This document shows, piece by piece, positions 1-7,795 of a stretch of DNA of 24,379 nucleotides. This stretch comes from Rhodobacteraceae bacterium UBA1943. Lineage in GTDB: Bacteria > Pseudomonadota > Alphaproteobacteria > Rhodobacterales > Rhodobacteraceae. The stretch's first letter is position 1. Each line of letters starts with the position of its first letter. Location of the stretch: contig DDEX01000110.1 of NCBI GenBank assembly GCA_002336845.1, positions 1 through 24,379 of the forward strand, in the 5' to 3' direction. Both the position numbers and the translations under genes were made by a program. The notes beneath the pieces are model-generated. The model worked only from the letters and a program-made list of their open reading frames with translations. It was not told where the DNA came from and made no database searches.

Positions 1-2085
1 AACGACCGGGCCCGCCGGAGCGGCGGCGGGGGTCGAGGCGGCGACGGTCAGCGAGGCGGTCGAGGCGCTGCTGCGCGGTCGGTCTATGCGCTGCTCCGAC
101 ACCAGAACCAGCGGGGTCAGCCGCTCTCCCGGTTTGGGTTCGACGCGCGCGGGGCGCACCACCTGTTCCAGATCGGCGCGGTAGGCTTCTTGCCGGGTGG
201 GGGCCGCCGACAGATCGGCTCCGGCCACCTTGCGCTCTGCTTCATTCGCAACGACAGCGGCCTTCATATGCGACAGGGCGGCCTGACGGCGGCGGCTGTC
301 TTCGTCGTCCATCGCGGTATTGGCCTGCGCCATCAGGCGGTCAACGTCCTGATCCTTTTCGGCACGATCGAGGTTCCGGCGCTGCGCGGCGGCGGCGGGT
401 TCGACGGTGGCCTCGGGTTCGGCGACGTCCGAGAATTCCGCAGTCAGCGCAGCAAGCTCTGCTTGCAAGGCCGCCTCGGCCTCTGCCGAAAGCAGCGAGG
501 GGGCCGTCGCCACGGTTTCGGCCACGGTTTCGGTATCCTGGGCGGCATCTTCGGTGCGGCGGATGCGGATCACGCGGGCACGGGCGCGTTGCAGTTTTTC
601 GGCCACCGGATCTGCCAGGGCCGCCCCAACCCCGATCGGCTCTGGCGCGCTTTCGGTGCCGGCCACCAGGCCGTCATCAGCCGGGGCATCGTCAGCCAGC
701 ACGATGGCATCATCGTTCAGCGCCGGCACGGGATCATATTCTGCGCGGCGGTCAAGATCGGCCAGCAACGCCTCTTCGTCCTGATCGAGGGGATCGGGGG
801 CGGGGCCTTCCTCGATGATCTCGACAGCTTCGGCCTTGGCCATCTCGGCGGCAATGGGGGCATCGCTGATTTCGGCCAGGTCGATATCATCGTCCCAGTC
901 ATCATCGGCAAAGTCATTGGTCCAGCCGGTGACCTCTGCCACGACAGGTGTCGTGGCGTCCGCGGCGGCGGCTGCCTCGTCCGTCGCCAGTTCCGCGTTC
1001 AGGGCAGAGATCAGGGCGTCGTCGTCCTGCGGCTGACCGGCTGCCAGATCGGCGACCTCGCCCTTGGCTACGCCGTCAAACGAGGTGGGTTCGTCTTCAT
1101 GATCATTGCCATCCAGCAGCAGGTCGGTCGCATCCGAGGGCACAACCGGCGCTGCCAGCTCTGCGTTCAAGGCAGAAATCAGCGCCTCGTCATCCTGCGG
1201 CTCTTCGAAAGGAACGTGCTGCTCCAGAACCTCATCCGAGACATGCGCGAAGGGTTGGTTGTCGATAACGGTGGCGGTCTCGACGGGCGTGGTTTCAACT
1301 GGCGCGGTTTCAGCCTGCACTGCCTCTGCCGCAGCGGCCAGTTCGGTGCCAAGGGTCAGGATCACCGCATCGTCCGAGGTTTCCGCAACCATCGGTTCCT
1401 GCGGCTCTGCCATGGCCCCGGCCACGGGGGCAAGGTCGAGGTCTGTCGCAGTCTGCGGCGCCACGGGCATGGCATCGGGAAGCGATTCGGCCAGCGATTC
1501 CGGCATGGACTCGGGCAGCACATCCGCCACCGACATGGCGGGCACGTCCAGCTCGGGGTCTTCCTCGGGCAAGAGATCTTCGGCCATCGCCAGCGAGGGG
1601 ATGTCGGCCTGCACCTCGGTCGCGGCGATGCTGTCGGCCAGCAGGGCTTGCAGCGTGTCCGCACCCTCTTCCTCATAGGGATCGGCGGGCAGAACCATGG
1701 GTTCCACCACGGCAGGGGCGGCGGCGCGCATCCGGCGCAGACGTTCGGCGGCGGTTTCGGCCTGCACGGGCGCAGGTGCATAACTTGGGGCCGGCTGCGG
1801 CGCGACCACTACCGGCAGGGGGGAAACCTCATCCCCGGCGCGCAGCACGACACCGTTGTCCTGCACCTTGGCCTCGACCCGGCGCTGGATTTCACGCTCT
1901 GCAATGCGATGCAGCATGGCAGCATCGGGCTGTGGAGGCTCTGCCCCAAAGTACCTGTCGTCGGCAGCCAGATCCCGGAAATACTCCGCAATCGCCTTCA
2001 TCGTCGAGAAAGGTTCATCGAACCCCTCGAGCGTGCACGAAAAGGTGCCGTACGATACAGTTAGGATCTTGCTTGCGCCGATCAT
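1..2085 (-). CDS. Large acidic low-complexity protein of unknown function, 3' end outside window
   Basis: An open frame runs without a stop from an ATG at 2085 to the left edge, giving the first 695 residues; the C-terminus is missing. The first ~75 residues look folded (begins MIGASKILTVSYGTFSCTLE, followed by a GFDEPFSTMKAIAEYFRDL segment). The rest is Ala/Glu/Asp/Pro/Val-rich, strongly acidic and probably disordered, with one very acidic patch (WTNDFADDDWDDDIDLAE) and a repeated PQDD(E/D)ALISALNAEL motif. There is no signal peptide and no membrane segment. An AGAGGGA stretch upstream can act as ribosome binding site; the ATG at 2093 hits a stop after three codons, so 2085 is the start. It is divergent from thiN. 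I do not recognise the family; I have an impression that such proteins occur widely in Rhodobacterales with uninformative names. Codon bias supports coding on this strand despite a long open frame on the other strand. Confidence 0.85.
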   Translation of the reverse strand, partial: MIGASKILTVSYGTFSCTLEGFDEPFSTMKAIAEYFRDLAADDRYFGAEPPQPDAAMLHRIAEREIQRRVEAKVQDNGVVLRAGDEVSPLPVVVAPQPAPSYAPAPVQAETAAERLRRMRAAAPAVVEPMVLPADPYEEEGADTLQALLADSIAATEVQADIPSLAMAEDLLPEEDPELDVPAMSVADVLPESMPESLAESLPDAMPVAPQTATDLDLAPVAGAMAEPQEPMVAETSDDAVILTLGTELAAAAEAVQAETAPVETTPVETATVIDNQPFAHVSDEVLEQHVPFEEPQDDEALISALNAELAAPVVPSDATDLLLDGNDHEDEPTSFDGVAKGEVADLAAGQPQDDDALISALNAELATDEAAAAADATTPVVAEVTGWTNDFADDDWDDDIDLAEISDAPIAAEMAKAEAVEIIEEGPAPDPLDQDEEALLADLDRRAEYDPVPALNDDAIVLADDAPADDGLVAGTESAPEPIGVGAALADPVAEKLQRARARVIRIRRTEDAAQDTETVAETVATAPSLLSAEAEAALQAELAALTAEFSDVAEPEATVEPAAAAQRRNLDRAEKDQDVDRLMAQANTAMDDEDSRRRQAALSHMKAAVVANEAERKVAGADLSAAPTRQEAYRADLEQVVRPARVEPKPGERLTPLVLVSEQRIDRPRSSASTASLTVAASTPAAAPAGPVV
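976..1206 (-). repeat. Internal peptide repeat in the acidic protein
   Basis: Two copies of a 15-residue motif PQDD(E/D)ALISALNAEL lie at residues 296-310 (1200-1156) and 352-366 (1032-988) of the protein on the minus strand, with 14 of 15 residues the same. A degenerate third copy, DEEALLADLDRRAE, starts at residue 436 (780 downward). Codon choice differs between the copies (for example ATT TCT versus ATC TCT), so they are not a fresh DNA duplication. This suggests a short amphipathic helix set in disordered sequence, perhaps a docking motif; that role is inference. Confidence 0.7.
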
Positions 2086-2208
2086 CGGTGCATCCCTCTA
2101 CCAGTCACTGGGCCGACATTCGCCGCATTCCTGTTCGAATCCATGGACAGACAAGGGTAATTTAGTGGATTGATTGTGTCCCATGAACCGTTTCTTTGCC
2201 GCAATTCG

Positions 2209-2886
2209 ATGAACAGTCCCTCAATAGCCGCCCCGATTGTCGAAGCCACGACCGGAGTCATTCTGGCAGGCGGCGCGCCGTTTTCTGCAGCATTGCTGGC
2301 ACGGGCGAGGGCCTATGGTGATGAAATCATTGCCGCCGATGGGGGGGCCGACCGCCTTTTGCGACTGGGGGTGACCCCGCGCGCGGTGATCGGCGATCTG
2401 GATTCGATTTCGGCAACGGCGCGGGCGCGCCTGTCGGACCGACTGTTTCCGATCACGGAACAGGAGACGACAGATTTCGACAAGGCGCTGCGGTCGATCA
2501 TGGCGCCTTATGTGCTTGCATTGGGGTTTCAGGGCGCGCGGCTTGATCACGGGCTGGCAGTCCTGAATACGCTGGTGCGCTCTCCTGACCGGCGGGTTCT
2601 GGTGTTGGGGGGGAAGGACGTGACTTTTCACGCCCCCGCGCGGCTGGCGCTTTCCCTGCCGATGGGCACGCGCCTGTCGCTTTTCCCCATGGTGCCGGTG
2701 ACGGGGCGCAGCACGGGGCTGCGCTGGCCGATCGACGGGCTGCACTTTGCGCCAGGCGGCATGATCGGCACCTCGAACGAGGTTTCGGCGCGCGAGGTCA
2801 CGCTGGAATTCGACGGGCCGGGGATGCTGGTGATTTTGCCGCTTACACAGCTTCCGGCAGCTCTGACGTCACTTTGCCGGCCGTGA
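2209..2886 (+). CDS. thiN: Thiamine pyrophosphokinase (thiamine diphosphokinase)
   Basis: This enzyme transfers pyrophosphate from ATP to thiamine to make the cofactor thiamine diphosphate in the cytoplasm. The 225-residue product shows the family signatures in order: AADGGAD (residues 42-48), GDLDS (62-66, metal/ATP site), TDFDKAL (88-94) and LGFQGARLDH, then the beta-rich C-terminal thiamine-binding domain (RLSLFPM, STGLRWPIDG, GTSNEVS). The ATG at 2209 is chosen because the conserved GVILAGG strand begins 15 residues later. A TTG at 2170 is in frame and would add 13 residues without family support. No strong ribosome binding site precedes 2209. The gene is divergent from the acidic protein gene, and its last 44 bases overlap the end of the convergent permease gene. 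Confidence 0.92.
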   Translation: MNSPSIAAPIVEATTGVILAGGAPFSAALLARARAYGDEIIAADGGADRLLRLGVTPRAVIGDLDSISATARARLSDRLFPITEQETTDFDKALRSIMAPYVLALGFQGARLDHGLAVLNTLVRSPDRRVLVLGGKDVTFHAPARLALSLPMGTRLSLFPMVPVTGRSTGLRWPIDGLHFAPGGMIGTSNEVSAREVTLEFDGPGMLVILPLTQLPAALTSLCRP

Positions 2887-3763
2887 CCCGCTCTCGCCAG
2901 ATCACATAAAGCCCCGAGGCGACGATGATGGCGATGCCTGCCCAGGTCAGCGCATTGGGGAAATCGCCAAAGATCGCATAGCCGACTGCAACTGCGGTGA
3001 CGATTTCCAGATAGTGAATCGGGGCGAGGGTGGAGGCCGGTGCATATTTCAGCGCGAGGGTCATGCACATATGGCTGACCGCCGCCCAGAACCCCACGCC
3101 GAACAGCCACAGCCAGGCCCAGCCCTGGGGCATCACCGGGTCCAGCGTCGGCACGCCGGTGCCGTCAAACAGCACCATGGCGGGCAGGCAGATGGCGGCC
3201 CCGGCGATGGAGGTGTGAAGCTGCTGGATCACCGGATGGACCTCTCCGGCGATCGCGCGGGTGACAAGCATGTAGGCGGCAAAGCTGAAGGCTGTCATCA
3301 AGGGGAACAGCGCCACCACACCAAAGGCGGCCAGCGACGGCTGGATCACCAGCAGGCAACCGGCAAAGCCGATGACCGAGGCGATGATGCGGCGCGGCCC
3401 GATCCGGTCGCCAAAGATCAGATGGCCAAGGACCAGCAGGATGAACGGCTCGACAAAGACAATGGCCAGCGCATCGGCAATCGCCATCACCTGCACTGCG
3501 GCGACAAAGCCATAGGTCGAGGCAATGAGAAACAGCGCCCTGAGCAGGAGGAACCCGAGCGTGCGGCGAGAGACCCGCCACGACAGCCCCATCGCCAGCG
3601 CCACCGGCGCCATCAGAACCCCTTGAACCAGAAACCGCGCCGCAGTGATCTGGCCAACGGGAATCGTCGCCGTGGCCAGCTTGGACGCCGCGTCGAGCAG
3701 CGGCGCGAGGGTGCAGAAGGCGAGCATCAAGACGATGCCGGGAAGGATGCGGTCCTGGGTCAT
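2843..3763 (-). CDS. EamA/DMT-superfamily membrane permease
   Basis: This 306-residue protein has about ten hydrophobic segments arranged as two EamA repeats, as in drug/metabolite transporters (RhaT/YdcZ-like exporters of amino acids or metabolites). The second repeat includes the typical HMCMTLALKYAPASTLAPI and LEIVTAVAVGYAIFGDFPN segments. The substrate cannot be told. The frame stays open upstream to 4060, but the extra 99 residues are Arg/Pro-rich, cross the intergenic repeat and lack membrane character, so the ATG at 3763 is preferred; it has no visible Shine-Dalgarno sequence, so translation may be leaderless. The TAA stop at 2845-2843 lies inside thiN (44-bp tail-to-tail overlap). Confidence 0.88.
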   Translation of the reverse strand: MTQDRILPGIVLMLAFCTLAPLLDAASKLATATIPVGQITAARFLVQGVLMAPVALAMGLSWRVSRRTLGFLLLRALFLIASTYGFVAAVQVMAIADALAIVFVEPFILLVLGHLIFGDRIGPRRIIASVIGFAGCLLVIQPSLAAFGVVALFPLMTAFSFAAYMLVTRAIAGEVHPVIQQLHTSIAGAAICLPAMVLFDGTGVPTLDPVMPQGWAWLWLFGVGFWAAVSHMCMTLALKYAPASTLAPIHYLEIVTAVAVGYAIFGDFPNALTWAGIAIIVASGLYVIWRERVTAGKVTSELPEAV

Positions 3764-3839
3764 AGGGCAGGGATAGCGGCGCAGCCGGTGCGCGGCCCGT
3801 CTGAAAGCGACCTTGCTGTCACAAAGGGGCTGCGGGCTT

Positions 3840-3947
3840 CGGGGGCATCGAGCCCCCGCGCCCGCGCTGCCGCAGGCCTTGAGGTCAAAGGCCGCGCGGG
3901 CTGAAAGGTAGATGCCTCCGGCGGGAGTATTTGAAGAATGGCAAATG
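3840..3947 (-). repeat. Intergenic repeat, copy A
   Basis: The conserved 23-bp block is at 3925-3947 on the plus strand (GAGTATTTGAAG... ending GCAAATG) and matches copies C and D at 18 of 23 positions. Some 66 bp away, at 3840-3858, is the GC hairpin CGGGGGC-ATCGA-GCCCCCG. Relative to copies B, C and D the order is inverted, so it is given as minus strand. It lies upstream of the permease gene. Confidence 0.6.
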
Positions 3948-4098
3948 CGAAAGGGTTTCTTAACCTTGTTCTGCGAAGCTCGGCTCACGGCACAGGGGGG
4001 AGCCCCGATGGCCGTGAAGGGCAAGTCGCCCCGGTCACGAGGAAAGCTCTTCCTGAGCATCTTGAGTGGTGTCGCTGGCCGGGGCGCAACCTGACTTT

Positions 4099-4151
4099 CT
4101 CTTGCCCTTCTGGAAATACTCCACGGGGGTGCGGGGGTGTGAAACCCCCGC
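4099..4151 (+). repeat. Intergenic repeat, copy B, with hairpin
   Basis: The block at 4099-4121 ends GGAAATACTC and matches the 23-bp block of copies C and D at 16 positions. It is followed by the perfect hairpin GCGGGGGT-GTGAA-ACCCCCGC at 4131-4151, identical to that in copy C. The hairpin lies about 43 bp beyond the sdaA stop and could end sdaA transcription, although no T-tract follows on either strand. Confidence 0.65.
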
Positions 4152-4194
4152 CGCTGTCGGGTCAGCCTGCGCGCGGCGCGTCGGAAAGCCCGCC

Positions 4195-5574
4195 TCAGCA
4201 GTTCGGCACGTTCACCGCCAGACCGCCAAGGCTGGTTTCCTTGTATTTCTCGTGCATGTCATGGCCGGTCTGGCGCATGGTCTCGATGCAGGCGTCAAGG
4301 CTGACCAGATGCACGCCGTCGCCCCGCAGGGCAAGGCTGGCAGCCGAAACCGCCTTGATCGCGCCCAGGCCGTTCCGTTCGATGCAGGGCACCTGCACCA
4401 GACCTTTGACCGGGTCACAGGTCATGCCAAGATGATGCTCCAGCGCGATTTCGGCGGCGTTTTCCACCTGCATCACCGTGCCGCCCAGCACAGCACAAAG
4501 CCCCGCCGCCGACATGGCGGAGGCGCTGCCGACCTCGGCCTGACAGCCGCATTCGGCGCCGGAAATGGACGCGTTGTGTTTGCACAGGCCCCCGATGGCC
4601 GCGGCGGTCAGCAGGAATTCCCCGACGCGCGATGCGCTGGCGCCGGGCACATGATCCAGCCAATAGCGGATCGTGGCGGGCAGCACGCCCGCAGCGCCGT
4701 TGGTGGGCGCCGTTACCACCTGGCCACCTGCGGCGTTTTCCTCGTTCACCGCCATGGCATAAAGCGACATCCAGTCGTTGATCGTATGGGGCGGGGTCTG
4801 GTTCAGTCCGCGTTCGGCCATCAGCGCATCATGGATACCCTTGGCGCGGCGGCGTACCTTGAGGCCTCCGGGCAGGATACCTTCGTTCACCATGCCGCGG
4901 CTGATGCAGGCGTTCATCACCTCCCACAACCGGGCGATGCCCTTGTCGATCTCGGCCCTGGTGCGGAATTTCAGTTCATTGGCCAGCTTCATCTCGGCAA
5001 TCGACAGGCCCGACGCCTTGGCCATGGCCAGCATTTCCTCGGCCGTTTCAAATGGATAGGGCACATCGGCCTTGGCCCGCGCCTTGCCCGCGCCCGCATC
5101 GGCCAGCTCTGCCGCCGTCAGCACGAAGCCGCCGCCGATGGAGTAATAGGTTTCCTGCAAGATCACGTCGCCCTGCGCATCGGTTGCCTTCAGGATCATG
5201 CCGTTGGCATGGCCGGGCAGGGCGGGGCCGAAATCGAAGGTCAGGTCTTTCTTGGGATCAAAGGTCAGTGGTGGCAGGCCGGGGACCGTGATCGTATGGG
5301 TTTCGGCAATCGCGGCCAGTGCCGCCTCGGCCTTGTCTGCGTCATAGCTTGCCGGTTCGAACCCGGCGAGGCCCAGAATGGTCGCCCGGTCGGTGGCGTG
5401 GCCTACGCCGGTGAAGGCCAGCGAGCCGTGCAGCGACGCCTTGAGCCCATGAAAGTGGAAGGGAGAGGCGCGCAGGCTGTCGAGGAACTTCCCCGCCGCC
5501 ACCATCGGCCCCATGGTGTGCGACGAGGACGGGCCGACGCCCACCTTGAACATGTCGAAAACGGAAAGGAACAT
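4195..5574 (-). CDS. sdaA: L-serine ammonia-lyase (L-serine dehydratase), iron-sulfur, single chain
   Basis: The enzyme deaminates L-serine to pyruvate and ammonia in the cytoplasm with a [4Fe-4S] cluster. The 459-residue protein has the N-terminal beta domain (FDMFKVGVGPSSSHTMGPM) and the C-terminal alpha domain (AVNEENAAGGQVVTAPTNGA). Cluster ligands are Cys344 (in ECGCQ), Cys386 and Cys397; their spacing of 42 and 11 equals that of the Legionella enzyme as I remember it (343/385/396). The chain ends in Cys459, the 'tail-in-mouth' cysteine that fills the empty active site in this family. The ATG at 5574 is chosen because MFLSVFDMFK is the conserved N-terminus and a GAGG lies upstream; the frame is open to 5670. 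It starts 7 bp after the GST-like gene, so the two are very likely co-transcribed. Confidence 0.95.
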   Translation of the reverse strand: MFLSVFDMFKVGVGPSSSHTMGPMVAAGKFLDSLRASPFHFHGLKASLHGSLAFTGVGHATDRATILGLAGFEPASYDADKAEAALAAIAETHTITVPGLPPLTFDPKKDLTFDFGPALPGHANGMILKATDAQGDVILQETYYSIGGGFVLTAAELADAGAGKARAKADVPYPFETAEEMLAMAKASGLSIAEMKLANELKFRTRAEIDKGIARLWEVMNACISRGMVNEGILPGGLKVRRRAKGIHDALMAERGLNQTPPHTINDWMSLYAMAVNEENAAGGQVVTAPTNGAAGVLPATIRYWLDHVPGASASRVGEFLLTAAAIGGLCKHNASISGAECGCQAEVGSASAMSAAGLCAVLGGTVMQVENAAEIALEHHLGMTCDPVKGLVQVPCIERNGLGAIKAVSAASLALRGDGVHLVSLDACIETMRQTGHDMHEKYKETSLGGLAVNVPNC

Positions 5575-5581
5575 CGGGGCC

Positions 5582-6244
5582 TCAGCAGGGTTCGGTGAAG
5601 GGGCGGGGGCCAAGCCCCTCATCGGCGGCAACCCTTTGCGCGGCGGGCCGGGTTTCCAGATAGGCCGCAACCGCGTGCAGGGCAGGGTAATCGGTCAGGG
5701 TCACGCGGCGCAGATCGCCCGCCTCGAACGAGCCCATCCAGCGCAGAAGCATCGACAGGTAGTACCCCAGCAGCGTCGGCCGGTCGGGCGACAGCCAGTC
5801 GGGTCGCCGTGCCGCCGCAGACTCCAGCGCATCAAGCAACGCGCTGATACGCGCGCGCGAGGCCGTGATGACGGCCTGTTCATTTCCCTGCCCGGCGGCG
5901 CGGTCAGAGTAGAACAGGTTCAACATATGCGGATGCAGATTGGTCGAGGTGAAGAACAGCCATTTCAGAAAATCTGCCCGCGCCGCGCTGTCCACTGCGG
6001 GCGCCAGTCCCGCGGCCGGGTGCCGGTCGGCCAGCCACAACAGGATCGCGGCGGTTTCGAACATCGTGCCATCGGGCGTTTCCAGCGCCGGGATCAACCC
6101 CAGCGGATGCAGCGCGCGATAGTCGGGCGAGGCAAGATCACGCTCCCGGTCCAGAACCCGCACCTCATGGGGCAGGCCCAGTTCCTCTAGCATCATCCGC
6201 ACCGCCATCGAGGCGGAATCGGGGGAAGAATGTAGCCGCAGCAT
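5582..6244 (-). CDS. Glutathione S-transferase family protein
   Basis: This 220-residue protein has the two-domain GST layout: an N-terminal thioredoxin-like fold (LRLHSSPDSASMAVRMMLEE, then the cis-proline region GLIPALETPDG and the glutathione-binding FETAAILLWLADRHP) and an all-alpha C-terminal domain from about residue 85. The likely catalytic residue is one of the N-terminal serines (Ser6/Ser7). The substrate is unknown. The start has a good AGGAGGG ribosome site. It lies 84 bp downstream of mntH and 7 bp upstream of sdaA on the same strand. Confidence 0.85.
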   Translation of the reverse strand: MLRLHSSPDSASMAVRMMLEELGLPHEVRVLDRERDLASPDYRALHPLGLIPALETPDGTMFETAAILLWLADRHPAAGLAPAVDSAARADFLKWLFFTSTNLHPHMLNLFYSDRAAGQGNEQAVITASRARISALLDALESAAARRPDWLSPDRPTLLGYYLSMLLRWMGSFEAGDLRRVTLTDYPALHAVAAYLETRPAAQRVAADEGLGPRPFTEPC

Positions 6245-6328
6245 TGGACCCTCCTGTTCGCGCGCCGATCATGGAGCGGAAGGCGCGCGGGGGACAGGCG
6301 AAAAGCGACATATCTGGTGCGCAGCCGC

Positions 6329-7666
6329 CTAGAGCGTGCCCGCGAAGTCCCACAACAGCTTCATGTTCAGCCCCACGATGCTGGCGGCGATTACCACAGA
6401 CAGTATCACAAGCCAGCCGGGTGCCCGCAGCGGCCCCATCTTGGCCCGGTCGGCGGTGAACAGCACCAGCGGAACCACGGCAAAGGGCAGTTGCAGCGAC
6501 AGGACAACCTGCGTCAGGATCAGCAGCTCGCCCATCCCCTCGCTGCCGTAAAGCAGCGTTACCCCGGCGGCGGGCAGAATGGCGATGCCGCGGGTGATCA
6601 GACGGCGCAGCCAGGGTTGCAGGCGGATGCGCAGGAACCCCTCCATCACCGCCTGACCTGCCAGAGTGGCCGTGACGGTCGAATTCAACCCGCAGGCCAG
6701 CAGTGCCACGGCAAACAGCGACGGGGCAAGGGTTGCGCCCAGCAGGGGGCCAATGATGCGGTGCGCCTCGTGCAGATCGGCCACTTCGGTCTGGCCGGTG
6801 GTGTGGAACGAGGCTGCGGCAAGGATCAGGATCGAGGCATTGACCAAAAGTGCGAACATCAGTGCCACGGTGGAATCGATGGTGGCGAACTTCAGCGCCT
6901 GGCGCTTTTCCGGCAGGGTATCGCCCCAGGCCCGGGTCTGCACGATGGCGGAATGCAGATACAGGTTATGCGGCATCACGGTCGCGCCCAGAATACCCAG
7001 CGCGAGATACAGCATTTCGGGGTTCTTCACGATTTCGACCGTGGGGGCAAAGCCGCGGATCACATCTCCCCAGTTCGGGTCGGCCAGCGCGATCTGGATG
7101 CCAAAGCTGACCGCAATCACCCCCAGAAGGGTGATGACAAAGGCCTCCAGCTTGCGAAAGCCGCGCCGTTGCAGCCACAGGATCAGGAACACATCCAGCG
7201 CGGTGATGATCACGCCCAGTTCCAGCGGCACCCCGAACAGCAGGTTCAGGCCAATCGCGGTGCCGATCACCTCGGCAATGTCGGTGGCGATGATCGCCAC
7301 TTCCGCCAGAAACCACAGTGGCGCCGAAACCCAGCGCGGCCAGGCATCGCGGCAGGCCTGCGCCAGATCGCGCCCCGTCGCCACCGCCAGCCGCGCCGCC
7401 AGTGATTGCAGCACGATTGCCATGAGGTTGGAAATCAACGCAACGGTCAGCAGCGTATAGCCGAATTTCGACCCACCGGCGAGCGAGGTCGCCCAGTTGC
7501 CAGGGTCCATATAGCCGACGGCCACCATGTAACCGGGGCCGACAAACGCCAGGAACCGTTTCCACACCGATCCGCTGACGCGGATGCTGCGGTTGACTTC
7601 TGCCAGGGGGGCCTCGCCGCGCGACGTAGCAAAGCCGGCGAGAAAGGATTGATCGGTCTGCTGCAT
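6329..7666 (-). CDS. mntH: Nramp-family divalent metal (Mn2+) transporter
   Basis: This inner-membrane H+-coupled importer of Mn2+ (also Fe2+) has 445 residues and about eleven membrane helices. The metal-binding motif of helix 1 is present (MDPGN, residues 53-57), as is the helix 6 motif VMPHNLYLHS, whose methionine favours transition metals. The frame opens at an ATG at 7714, but that start would put a 19-bp dyad and a -10 box inside the coding region. The ATG at 7666, giving MQQTDQSF, lies just downstream of the promoter and is preferred; it has only a weak ribosome site. Regulation by a manganese- or iron-responsive Fur-family repressor is likely from the operator. It is divergent from rpiA and is followed by the GST-like gene. 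Confidence 0.93.
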   Translation of the reverse strand: MQQTDQSFLAGFATSRGEAPLAEVNRSIRVSGSVWKRFLAFVGPGYMVAVGYMDPGNWATSLAGGSKFGYTLLTVALISNLMAIVLQSLAARLAVATGRDLAQACRDAWPRWVSAPLWFLAEVAIIATDIAEVIGTAIGLNLLFGVPLELGVIITALDVFLILWLQRRGFRKLEAFVITLLGVIAVSFGIQIALADPNWGDVIRGFAPTVEIVKNPEMLYLALGILGATVMPHNLYLHSAIVQTRAWGDTLPEKRQALKFATIDSTVALMFALLVNASILILAAASFHTTGQTEVADLHEAHRIIGPLLGATLAPSLFAVALLACGLNSTVTATLAGQAVMEGFLRIRLQPWLRRLITRGIAILPAAGVTLLYGSEGMGELLILTQVVLSLQLPFAVVPLVLFTADRAKMGPLRAPGWLVILSVVIAASIVGLNMKLLWDFAGTL

Positions 7667-7677
7667 GATGTTCTGCA

Positions 7678-7696
7678 ATTGCGAATTATTCGCAAT
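7678..7696. promoter_or_regulatory. Palindromic operator for mntH (probable Mur/Fur-family site)
   Basis: ATTGCGAAT-T-ATTCGCAAT is a perfect 9-1-9 dyad. It overlaps the -10 box and presumed start of transcription of mntH, the right place for a repressor. The core TGCGAAT-N-ATTCGCA resembles the operators reported for alphaproteobacterial Fur/Mur proteins in front of mntH and sit genes; that assignment is from memory and position. Confidence 0.65.
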
Positions 7697-7721
7697 GTAG
7701 ATGAACCGTGCCATTCGTCAA
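7694..7721 (-). promoter_or_regulatory. mntH promoter (sigma-70 type)
   Basis: Read on the minus strand, TTGACG (7721-7716) and TACATT (7699-7694) are separated by 16 bp, close to the sigma-70 consensus. The predicted RNA start is about 7 bp beyond the -10 box, giving a leader of about 20 nt before the ATG at 7666. The -10 box overlaps the dyad operator. Confidence 0.6.
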
Positions 7722-7795
7722 GCGAGGAAGCGGAATTGCGTTTCCCCCTGTGCAGGCGCGTCCTATAAGCAGCCAAGCCCGCAAAGGAGTCGCCC

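Larger units (their letters stand above)
3764..4194. other. 431-bp intergenic spacer with two repeat copies
   Basis: The spacer lies between the permease start and the sdaA stop, so it holds the permease promoter and the sdaA 3' region. It contains repeat copy A (3840-3947) and copy B (4099-4151). Between them is a possible 28-codon plus-strand frame at 4008-4094, beginning MAVKGKSPRS and preceded by GGGGGGAG; it is too short to call. I found no good promoter match for the permease. Confidence 0.6.

Noticed and set aside
190..2064. Long open frame of 624 codons on the plus strand
   Set aside because: It is antisense to the acidic protein, gives a His/Gly/Arg/Phe-rich product without family features, and is explained by the high GC content and the biased composition of the minus-strand gene.
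3764..4060. N-terminal extension of the permease to an upstream ATG
   Set aside because: The extra residues translate the intergenic repeat and a Pro/Arg-rich stretch, not expected in an EamA protein.
7764..7769. TATAAG upstream of rpiA as a -10 box
   Set aside because: The only -35-like hexamer (TTGCGT at 7736) is 22 bp away, too far for a standard promoter, so it is not listed as a feature.
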